A DNA stretch of 13,401 nt from an uncultured Clostridia bacterium (GTDB lineage Bacteria > Bacillota > Clostridia > Christensenellales > Borkfalkiaceae). Below are positions 1-5,352 of this stretch, piece after piece. Numbering within the stretch: position 1 is the stretch's first letter; the number at the start of each line of letters is the position of its first letter. The notes under the pieces are model-generated. The model made no database searches. It saw only the letters and a program-made list of their open reading frames with translations, and was not told the DNA's origin. Where the stretch lies: positions 1 through 13,401 of the forward strand of contig CANPWF010000028.1 in NCBI GenBank assembly GCA_947581885.1. Reading direction: 5' to 3'. Both the position numbers and the translations under genes were made by a program.

Positions 1-462
1 CCCGACAGGGTGAAGGAATCGCTCTTCCAGATCTTACAGCCCCGCCTTGCGGGGGCGCGCGTTCTCGATCTCTTTGCGGGCACGGGCGCATTGGGTCTCG
101 AAGCCCTCTCGCGGGGCGCCGCGGACGCCGTGTTCAACGATGCGGAAGAGGCGAGCGTTGCGCTCATCAAAAAAAATCTCGCCATGCTGAAAGAGCGGCG
201 CACGGTGCATACCTTGTCCTTTGAGGCGTGCCTCATGCGCCTCGACGGGCAGTTCGATCTCATCTTCTGCGACCCGCCCTATCGGGAGGCGTATTGCGCG
301 AAGGTGCTTTCCGCCGTCGCCGCCCAAAGGCTCCTCAAAGAGGGCGGGCTCGTCGTCTACGAGAGCGAGCGGGAGGAGACTGCGCCCGCGGGCTGGAACC
401 TTTCCGGTTTCCGCAGTTACGGCAGGACAAAGGTGTTTTTCTTTTCGGAGGACAAGGCATGA
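1..462 (+). CDS. rsmD: 16S rRNA (guanine(966)-N(2))-methyltransferase RsmD, 5'-truncated
   Basis: The gene enters from the left edge already in frame (first codons P-D-R-V-K-E-S-L-F), matching the P-T-x-D-R-V-K-E-A-L-F-N block found about 25-30 residues from the start of RsmD proteins, so only a short N-terminal part is missing. The 153 visible residues hold the SAM-binding motif DLFAGTGALGLEALSRG near the start and the catalytic DPPY motif (IFCDPPYREAY) in the middle, as expected for an N2-guanine methyltransferase of the Rossmann type. The family methylates G966 of 16S rRNA during 30S assembly in the cytoplasm. The stop codon overlaps the start of coaD (ATGA, 459-462), so the two are translationally coupled. 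The rsmD-coaD pairing is conserved in many Firmicutes (ylbH-ylbI in B. subtilis), which supports the call. GTG at 10-12 is an internal valine codon, not the start. Confidence 0.93.
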   Translation, partial: PDRVKESLFQILQPRLAGARVLDLFAGTGALGLEALSRGAADAVFNDAEEASVALIKKNLAMLKERRTVHTLSFEACLMRLDGQFDLIFCDPPYREAYCAKVLSAVAAQRLLKEGGLVVYESEREETAPAGWNLSGFRSYGRTKVFFFSEDKA

Positions 463-941
463 AAAAATGCGTGTTTGCGGGGACGTTCGATCCCTTCACG
501 GCGGGGCACGCCGATATGGTGGAGAAGTGCCTGCGCCTCTTCGACGAGGTCGTCATCGCCGTCGGCGAAAACAGGCAAAAGGCGTGTATGTTCTCCTCGA
601 AGGAGCGCGCGGAGATGATCGCCGCCGTCTATGAAAAAGAGCCCCGCGTGCGCGTTCTCGTATGGGACGGCGTCATCGTGGACCTTCTGAAACGGGAAAA
701 TACGCCTTTCTACGTGCGCGGCGTGCGCAACACGGTGGATTTCGAGTACGAAAACGCCGCCTTTTACGCGAGCCGCGATTTGGATAGGGAGTTCGTCACG
801 CTCTACATTCCCGCCGAACAGGAGCGCATCCACGTAAGTTCCACGCTCGTCAAAAATTGCATCGCCTTCGGAAAGCCGTTTGAAAGTTACGTGCCCGAGG
901 CGGTCTACGCTTACATTGTGAAGAGAGGCCGACATGTTTGA
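459..941 (+). CDS. coaD: Phosphopantetheine adenylyltransferase (CoaD)
   Basis: This is a 160-aa protein, the normal length for bacterial CoaD. It transfers AMP from ATP to 4'-phosphopantetheine to give dephospho-CoA, the penultimate step of CoA synthesis. The nucleotidyltransferase signature GTFDPFTAGH is at residues 8-17 (family form G-[ST]-F-D-P-x-T-x-G-H). The substrate-binding stretch ENRQKACMF is at 37-45, the VRGVRN block at about 86-91, and the SST motif (HVSSTLVKN) at about 125-133. The ATG at 459 is preceded by a strong GGAGG ribosome binding site (447-451, 7-base spacer) lying inside the end of rsmD, and this decides the start over a longer reading frame open to about 228. It overlaps rsmD by 4 bases upstream and the DAHP synthase gene by 8 bases downstream, so it is an internal operon gene. 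Confidence 0.96.
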   Translation: MKKCVFAGTFDPFTAGHADMVEKCLRLFDEVVIAVGENRQKACMFSSKERAEMIAAVYEKEPRVRVLVWDGVIVDLLKRENTPFYVRGVRNTVDFEYENAAFYASRDLDREFVTLYIPAEQERIHVSSTLVKNCIAFGKPFESYVPEAVYAYIVKRGRHV

Positions 942-1962
942 AAAGCAAAATCTCATCCCCTCCGCGGAGGAATTTGTGGCGGAGTGCCCGCTCCCCGCGG
1001 ACCTCGCGGCCGTCAAGGCCGCGCGCGACGCCCTCGCAAGGGACGTCATTGCGGGAAGATCGCAAAAACTTCTCGTCATCGTGGGGCCGTGCTCCGCGCA
1101 CGAGCCCGCGCCCGTGCTCGAATACGTGCGGCGGCTGGGGGAACTCAACGAGCGCGTCAAGGAGAAACTCGTGCTCGTGCCGCGCATCTACACCAACAAG
1201 CCGCGCACCAAGGGCGTGGGGTATAAGGGCATGTTCTCCCAGCCCGACCCCGAGCACGGCGAGGATATCGTAAAGGGCATCCGCACCATCCGCAAACTGC
1301 TCCTCGGGGCCATTTCCGAGAGCGGGCTCTCGGCCGCGGACGAGATGCTCTATCCCGAAAATTACGCCTACGTGCAGGATCTTCTCACCTACGTCGCGGT
1401 GGGGGCGCGTTCGAGCGAAAACCAGATGCACCGCCTCGTTTCGAGCGGCATCGAACTGCCCGTGGGCGTCAAGAACCCCATGAGCGGCTCCATTCCCGTG
1501 CTCATCAACTCCATCTACGCGGCGCAGAGCCCGCAGGTGTTCAAGTATCAGAACTATCAGGTGCGCACGGGCGGCAATCCCTATGCGCACGCCGTCCTCA
1601 GAGGGCGGGTGGATAACTACGGCAACGATATCCCCAATTACCACTATGAGACGGTGATGCAGGTCCTCGACGGCTATAAAAACACCGAGGGCGGGCTCTC
1701 CCATCCCGCCGTCATCATCGACGCCAACCACTCCAACTCGGGCAAGCGCTATAAGCAACAGATCAGGATCGTGGAAGAGGTGTTGCAGAACCGCATGTAC
1801 GACGCCGATTTCAAGCGCATCGTCAAGGGGTTCATGATCGAGAGTTTCCTCGTCGAGGGGTGCCAGCGGCACGACGAGGTGTTCGGCAAGTCGATCACCG
1901 ACCCCTGCCTCGGCTGGGAAGATACCGAACGCCTCATCCTCGATATCGCCGAGAAGGCGTAA
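934..1962 (+). CDS. aroF: 3-deoxy-7-phosphoheptulonate (DAHP) synthase, class I-alpha
   Basis: This 342-aa protein condenses phosphoenolpyruvate with erythrose 4-phosphate, the first step of the shikimate pathway. It matches the E. coli AroF/AroG/AroH type along its full length. GPCSAH lies at 51-56, the substrate-binding KPRTKGVGYKG at 89-99, GARSSENQMHR at 157-167, the K-N segment VGVKNPMSG at 177-185, DANHSNSGK at 263-271, and the end GKSITDPCLGWEDTE at 318-332. By alignment with E. coli AroG the four metal ligands are C53, H266, E303 and D323. The usual EGNQ is EGCQ here, and the following loop is four residues shorter. No chorismate mutase or ACT regulatory domain is attached. The start is supported by AGAGAGG at 922-928. 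It overlaps coaD by 8 bases and is followed 25 bases later by pheA, so both probably serve phenylalanine supply. The symbol is by family only; which aromatic amino acid inhibits the enzyme cannot be read from sequence. Confidence 0.94.
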   Translation: MFEKQNLIPSAEEFVAECPLPADLAAVKAARDALARDVIAGRSQKLLVIVGPCSAHEPAPVLEYVRRLGELNERVKEKLVLVPRIYTNKPRTKGVGYKGMFSQPDPEHGEDIVKGIRTIRKLLLGAISESGLSAADEMLYPENYAYVQDLLTYVAVGARSSENQMHRLVSSGIELPVGVKNPMSGSIPVLINSIYAAQSPQVFKYQNYQVRTGGNPYAHAVLRGRVDNYGNDIPNYHYETVMQVLDGYKNTEGGLSHPAVIIDANHSNSGKRYKQQIRIVEEVLQNRMYDADFKRIVKGFMIESFLVEGCQRHDEVFGKSITDPCLGWEDTERLILDIAEKA

Positions 1963-1977
1963 ACGAGAAGGCGTAAA
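1950..1977 (+). repeat. 14-bp perfect tandem duplication spanning the DAHP synthase stop codon
   Basis: The 14-base unit CGAGAAGGCGTAAA occurs twice with no gap, at 1950-1963 and 1964-1977. The first copy encodes the last residues (E-K-A) and the TAA stop; the second lies in the 25-base spacer and abuts the AGGAG of pheA. It looks like a small local slippage or duplication event that lengthened the intergenic spacer without altering either protein. Confidence 0.9.
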
Positions 1978-1987
1978 GGAGAAAGAG

Positions 1988-2779
1988 ATGAAAGTGAGTT
2001 GTCTCGGGCCCGAGGGCAGTTTTTCCGGGCGCGCCGCAGAGGAACTGTGCGCGGGTGCGGAGGTGTTGCTTGCGCCCACCTTTGCGGAGGCCGTGCGCCT
2101 TCTCACCGCAGGGGAGGCGGATTACTGCGTCCTGCCCGTGGAAAACGCCTTAAACGGCGGCGTGGGCGGCGCGCTCGACCTCATCTCTTCGGAAAAGGTG
2201 TTCGGCGTGCGCGAACTGCCTCTGCCCGTCGATCACCGCCTCGCAACGCTTGAAGGCGTGAGGGAAGAGGACATCCGCTTCGTCTATTCGCATGAACAGG
2301 CCATCGCGCAGTGCAAGGAATACCTTCGCACGCGGCTCCCGCAGGCGCAGTGGAAGTTCACCCCGTCCACGGTGGAGAGCCTCTCGCGGCTCGATCGCCG
2401 GTCGGCGGGCATCGTGGGGGCGCACGTGCGGCGCGAGGGCGTCGTGCTCTCGAAGGAGAATATCGCCGACGACAAGGGCAATTTCACCCGCTTTCTGCTG
2501 TTGGAGAGGGAGGGCAAACTGCCCGAGCGGAGCGCCATGGTGTTCCTTGCCGCCGTCTGCGCACACCGGCCGGGGTCGCTCCTCGGATTGTTGAAGATCT
2601 TTCAGCGGTACAGCCTCAACCTCACCCGCATCGAGAGCCGTCCCGTAAAGGGCGCATTCGGGCAGTACCGCTTTTTCATCGAGTTCGCGGGCAATCTTGC
2701 CGAGGAGCGGGTGAGAGACGCCATCCGTGAGGCGGAAACGTACTGCCATCAGTTCAAACTGCTCGGCGCATACGGCTAA
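1988..2779 (+). CDS. pheA: Prephenate dehydratase (monofunctional, with ACT domain)
   Basis: This 263-aa protein converts prephenate to phenylpyruvate, the committed step to phenylalanine. The N-terminal catalytic PDT domain carries GPEGSFS at 7-13, PVENALNGGV at 50-59, SHEQAIAQC at 101-109 (usual form SHPQALxQC) and the essential NFTRF at 165-169. The C-terminal ACT domain, which binds phenylalanine for feedback inhibition in this family, has RPGSLLGLL at 194-202 and the ESRP motif (NLTRIESRP) at 211-219. There is no chorismate mutase domain, so that activity must come from elsewhere in the genome. AAAGGAG at 1975-1981 is a good ribosome binding site. It follows the DAHP synthase gene in the same operon. 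Its TAA stop overlaps the stop of the convergent ylbJ-like gene by 4 bases, with no hairpin terminator between them. Confidence 0.95.
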   Translation: MKVSCLGPEGSFSGRAAEELCAGAEVLLAPTFAEAVRLLTAGEADYCVLPVENALNGGVGGALDLISSEKVFGVRELPLPVDHRLATLEGVREEDIRFVYSHEQAIAQCKEYLRTRLPQAQWKFTPSTVESLSRLDRRSAGIVGAHVRREGVVLSKENIADDKGNFTRFLLLEREGKLPERSAMVFLAAVCAHRPGSLLGLLKIFQRYSLNLTRIESRPVKGAFGQYRFFIEFAGNLAEERVRDAIREAETYCHQFKLLGAYG

Positions 2780-3696
2780 ATGAGAAAGGCGAGCCCGTAG
2801 CATAGGGCTCCCGCAACGGCGCCCTGCAAGAATTTCACGGCGATGAAGGGCACAAGTTTCACTCCCGCGCGGCGGAGATACCCCGCCTGTTGGAGGAGGA
2901 CGCACGCCCCGCCGAACGTCACAAAGAAACAGCACCCCGCAAGCGCGGCGGGTGTTCCGATGGGGGCGAGGAGGGCACAGCCCGTCGTCATCTCCATGAG
3001 CCCGCGCACGGCGGCTATGACCGCGGTCGGCGCATTTGCGGGGAGAAGGTCGCAGGCCATCTGTCCGAAGGCGGAAAAGAGGGCGATGGAGCCCCCCACG
3101 CACAGGATGGAGAGGACGGCAGAATGCAGTTCGTCGCCGCCCGAAATCCGCAATTTTCGGGGAATGGGGGCGCTTTTTTTGCCCGTAAAGCGCAGAAAAA
3201 AACTCACCGTCCACACGCCCGAAAAGTGGCAAAAAAGGAGTAGCCAACCCGTAGCGGCGCTCCCCGCCATCGCGCTCCCCACTACGCCCACGAGGAACAT
3301 GGGGCCGGAGGTCGTCGCAAGGCAGGCGAGGCGGAACTTCTCTTCAAGATGGCCGCCGCCCGCAAGATCGCACACGGTGCGCGCGCCCACGGGATAGCCC
3401 GAAACTGCCGCGAGCACGGCGGCGGAGGCGCCCGCTCCCGAGACGCGGAAGAGCGCCGCGGCGGGTCTTTCGAGAGCGCGCGAGAGCGCGGCAAAGAGGG
3501 GCGTCTTGATAAACAGCGCAGTCAAAAAGAGAAAGGGGAACACAGCGGGCAGAACGCTCACCGCCCACAGCGAAACGCCCTCGCGCACGCAGTTTGCATA
3601 GCGGGCGGGGTCGGCGAGGAAGAACGCCATCGCCGCCGCAATGAGGAGGGCCCCCGTCCCGCGGAGTAGCCCACGCAGGAGATTTTTTCCGGTCAC
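2776..3696 (-). CDS. ylbJ: YlbJ-like sporulation integral membrane protein (nucleoside-recognition/Gate-type)
   Basis: This is a 306-aa, strongly hydrophobic protein with about eight predicted membrane segments (roughly 13-28, 43-63, 88-107, 124-146, 149-168, 193-213, 222-247, 283-305). Family-like signatures are the SGYPVGA turn at 99-105 (compare SGFPAGA in YlbJ relatives) and TTSGPMF at 128-134 (compare N-[TS]-S-[GN]-P-[LM]-F). In B. subtilis ylbJ lies directly after ylbH (rsmD) and ylbI (coaD), and is needed for spore formation. The same neighbours here support the assignment, although this copy is inverted and two aromatic genes lie between. The start is the GTG at 3696 (minus strand), the first possible start after an in-frame stop; its ribosome binding site is weak. 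The transported substrate is unknown, and a sporulation role is inferred from the family only. It could also be a non-sporulation paralogue. Confidence 0.75.
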   Translation of the reverse strand: MTGKNLLRGLLRGTGALLIAAAMAFFLADPARYANCVREGVSLWAVSVLPAVFPFLFLTALFIKTPLFAALSRALERPAAALFRVSGAGASAAVLAAVSGYPVGARTVCDLAGGGHLEEKFRLACLATTSGPMFLVGVVGSAMAGSAATGWLLLFCHFSGVWTVSFFLRFTGKKSAPIPRKLRISGGDELHSAVLSILCVGGSIALFSAFGQMACDLLPANAPTAVIAAVRGLMEMTTGCALLAPIGTPAALAGCCFFVTFGGACVLLQQAGYLRRAGVKLVPFIAVKFLQGAVAGALCYGLAFLI

Positions 3697-3716
3697 GCTC
3701 TAAATTATGTACAAGC

Positions 3717-3735
3717 CGCCCGCGATATTCGGGCG
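3717..3735. other. Short inverted repeat in the ylbJ/rarA divergent gap
   Basis: CGCCCG (3717-3722) and CGGGCG (3730-3735) form a perfect 6-bp stem with a 7-base loop, in the 49-base gap between the divergent ylbJ-like and rarA genes. The right arm ends at the start of the rarA ribosome binding site (GAGGTAGGG, 3735-3743). It could be a small operator or a structure affecting rarA translation, or chance in GC-rich DNA. I see no convincing -35/-10 pair for either gene in this gap. Confidence 0.3.
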
Positions 3736-3743
3736 AGGTAGGG
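3735..3743 (+). promoter_or_regulatory. Ribosome binding site that fixes the rarA start
   Basis: GAGGTAGGG is a purine-rich Shine-Dalgarno segment just upstream of the ATG at 3746. It supports this start rather than the in-frame ATG 39 bases upstream. Confidence 0.7.
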
Positions 3744-3745
3744 AT

Positions 3746-5053
3746 ATGGATCTATTCGATTTCAACGACAACGAGGAGAAGGCCAAGCCGCTCGCCGAGC
3801 GCATGCGGGCCTCCACCTTCAAGGAGTTCGTGGGGCAGAGCCACATCGTGGGCGAGGGGTCGCTCCTCCGCCGCGCCATTTCGCTCGACCGCCTCGGCAG
3901 TTGCATCTTCTGGGGCCCCCCGGGGTGCGGAAAGACGACGCTCGCCAACATCGTCGCCGCGCAGACCAACGGAGAGTTCGTGCGCCTCAACGCCGTCTCT
4001 TCGGGCGTTTCCGACGTGAAAAAGGCGGTGGAGAAGGCCAAAAACAACCTCAAAATGTTCAACCGGCGCACCTATCTCCTCCTCGACGAGTGCCACCGCT
4101 TCAACAAGACGCAGTCGGATTCCCTTCTTCCCGCCATCGAACAGGGCACCATCATCTTCATCGGCTCTACCACCGAGAATCCCTACGCCTCCATGACGCC
4201 CGCCATCGTCTCGCGGTGCCGCGTGTTTGAATTTCTCCCCCTCACCGAGGAGGAGATACAGGGCGCGCTCACAAGAGCGCTTCGCGATAAGCGCAAGGGG
4301 CTCGGCACATACGACGTGGAAATGGACGGGGACGCCGTAAAGCACCTCGCACGCACGGCGGCGGGGGATCTTCGCACCGCCTACAACGCGTTGGAACTCG
4401 CCGTGCTCACCACGCCGCCCGCGGAAAACGGCAAGATCCACGTCACGCTCGCCGACGCCGAGCAGTCCATCCAGCGCCGCGCCCTCTCCTACAACGAGGA
4501 CCTCTATTACGATATTTTATCGGCTTTTTGCAAGTCCCTCCGCGGGAGCGATGCAAACGCCGCGCTCTATTACGCGTTCCGCCTCATCGAGGGGGGATGC
4601 GACCCCTTGCTCATCTTCCGCCGCCTCATTGCGCACAGCGCGGAGGACGTGGGCCTTGCCGACCCCCGTGCCCTCGTGGTGGCAACGAGCGCCCTGACGG
4701 CGTTCCAGAATATGGGCGCGCCCGAGGGCTTTTTGCCCCTCTCCGAGGCAATCATCTACGTCTGCGAGGCGGAAAAGAGCAACTCCGTTGTCATGGCGAT
4801 GGACGCCGCCAAGGCCGCCGCCCGCGAAAGGCACGACGACGATATCCCCAAGTATCTGCGCGACAACACGATGGGCAGCAAGGAGATGAAGGCGGAGAGC
4901 GCAAAGTACAAGTATCCCCACAACTACGGCGGGTGGGTCAAACAGCAGTACCTGCCCGACAGTTTGAAGGACGAAGTGTTCTACGCACCGTCCGAAAAGG
5001 GCTACGAGGCGACCATCCGCGAACTGCGTAAGAAGAAGGGCATGCCCGAATAG
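3746..5053 (+). CDS. rarA: Replication-associated recombination protein RarA (MgsA), AAA+ ATPase
   Basis: This 435-aa protein belongs to the RarA/MgsA/WRNIP1 family, clamp-loader-like AAA+ ATPases that act at stalled replication forks. It shows Walker A GPPGCGKT at 57-64, Walker B LLLDECHRF at 111-119, sensor 1 STTENP at 141-146, the arginine-finger segment SRCRVFEF at 156-163, and sensor 2 GDLRTAYNALE at 207-217. The family C-terminal tetramerisation region is complete, ending in YKYPHNYGGWVKQQYLPD at 388-405. I chose the ATG at 3746 because family members start M-D-L-F-x and because GAGGTAGGG (3735-3743) precedes it. An in-frame ATG at 3707 would add 13 residues unlike the family and has no ribosome binding site. 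It is divergent from the ylbJ-like gene, probably monocistronic, and ends before the terminator at 5122-5157. Confidence 0.95.
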   Translation: MDLFDFNDNEEKAKPLAERMRASTFKEFVGQSHIVGEGSLLRRAISLDRLGSCIFWGPPGCGKTTLANIVAAQTNGEFVRLNAVSSGVSDVKKAVEKAKNNLKMFNRRTYLLLDECHRFNKTQSDSLLPAIEQGTIIFIGSTTENPYASMTPAIVSRCRVFEFLPLTEEEIQGALTRALRDKRKGLGTYDVEMDGDAVKHLARTAAGDLRTAYNALELAVLTTPPAENGKIHVTLADAEQSIQRRALSYNEDLYYDILSAFCKSLRGSDANAALYYAFRLIEGGCDPLLIFRRLIAHSAEDVGLADPRALVVATSALTAFQNMGAPEGFLPLSEAIIYVCEAEKSNSVVMAMDAAKAAARERHDDDIPKYLRDNTMGSKEMKAESAKYKYPHNYGGWVKQQYLPDSLKDEVFYAPSEKGYEATIRELRKKKGMPE

Positions 5054-5121
5054 GCCGCCCGTCGCAATCGGCGCCGTACGTCGCTTCTGCGTAATATGTG
5101 TATACTTTGCATAATTTCATA

Positions 5122-5157
5122 AAAAGGCAGAGCGGGCGCCGCCCGCTCTGTCCTTTT
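5122..5157 (+). terminator. Rho-independent terminator after rarA (possibly bidirectional)
   Basis: GGCAGAGCGGGC (5126-5137) pairs with GCCCGCTCTGTC (5141-5152) around a GCC loop, giving a 12-bp stem with one G-T wobble. A run of A precedes it (5121-5125) and TTTT follows it (5154-5157). It closes the rarA transcript and insulates the lipoprotein genes downstream. Confidence 0.88.
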
Positions 5158-5231
5158 CACATATTTATATATTGTATTATAAATTTTTATATTTTAATTT
5201 GCAATTTTTTTATAAAATCACAAAAAATCAT
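5158..5231. other. AT-rich spacer upstream of the lipoprotein promoter
   Basis: This stretch is almost entirely A and T in an otherwise GC-rich window. It ends immediately before the -35 box at 5232 and contains a short inverted repeat, ATTTATA (5163-5169) and TATAAAT (5178-5184). It could serve as an UP-element-like or curved-DNA activator of the promoter. I see no gene in it. Confidence 0.5.
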
Positions 5232-5261
5232 TTGACAATTATGGACGCAAAATGATATGAT
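5232..5261 (+). promoter_or_regulatory. Strong sigma-A-type promoter for the lipoprotein genes
   Basis: A perfect -35 box TTGACA (5232-5237) is separated by 18 bases from the -10 box TATGAT (5256-5261), which matches TATAAT at five of six positions. It has an extended -10 TG (5253-5254). The predicted start of transcription is near A5268, leaving a leader of about 85 bases before the ATG at 5353. It is the only convincing promoter I found in the window. Confidence 0.8.
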
Positions 5262-5270
5262 AGTAGCATA

Positions 5271-5314
5271 AAAAATGTATATATGAATGTTCACCGCATT
5301 TTTTATACATTTTT
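5271..5314 (+). promoter_or_regulatory. Inverted repeat at the 5' end of the lipoprotein transcript
   Basis: AAAAATGTATA (5271-5281) and TATACATTTTT (5304-5314) are perfect 11-bp reverse complements. An inner 4-bp stem AATG (5286-5289) / CATT (5297-5300) could stack between them. The element begins about 3 bases after the predicted transcription start, so it would be a 5'-terminal hairpin on the mRNA, or a dimeric repressor operator on the DNA. It is AT-only in the outer stem and so not a good terminator. Confidence 0.6.
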
Positions 5315-5336
5315 ACAAAAATTGAGAGAAATTTAC

Positions 5337-5342
5337 AAGGAG
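5337..5342 (+). promoter_or_regulatory. Ribosome binding site of the first lipoprotein gene
   Basis: AAGGAG with a 10-base spacer precedes the ATG at 5353. It confirms the start that yields a complete lipoprotein signal peptide. Confidence 0.75.
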
Positions 5343-5352
5343 TATTTGTATC

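Noticed and set aside
228..458. N-terminal extension of coaD to an upstream start
   Set aside because: The extension lies wholly inside rsmD in another frame, is arginine-rich like a shadow, and the ATG at 459 has a strong GGAGG and gives the exact family length.
2843..3669. Plus-strand frames of 100-180 codons opposite the ylbJ-like gene
   Set aside because: They are arginine- and proline-rich translations without family resemblance, whereas the minus strand encodes a coherent multi-pass membrane protein.
3707..3745. Longer rarA start at 3707
   Set aside because: There is no ribosome binding site, the added 13 residues do not match the family, and M-D-L-F at 3746 is the usual RarA start.
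4938..5120. 60-codon minus-strand frame over the 3' end of rarA
   Set aside because: It lies mostly inside rarA, has no ribosome binding site, and its composition is shadow-like.
5271..5352. Known riboswitch or T-box in the lipoprotein leader
   Set aside because: The leader is short and AT-rich, has no conserved riboswitch core or T-box sequence that I recognise, and lacks a terminator hairpin.
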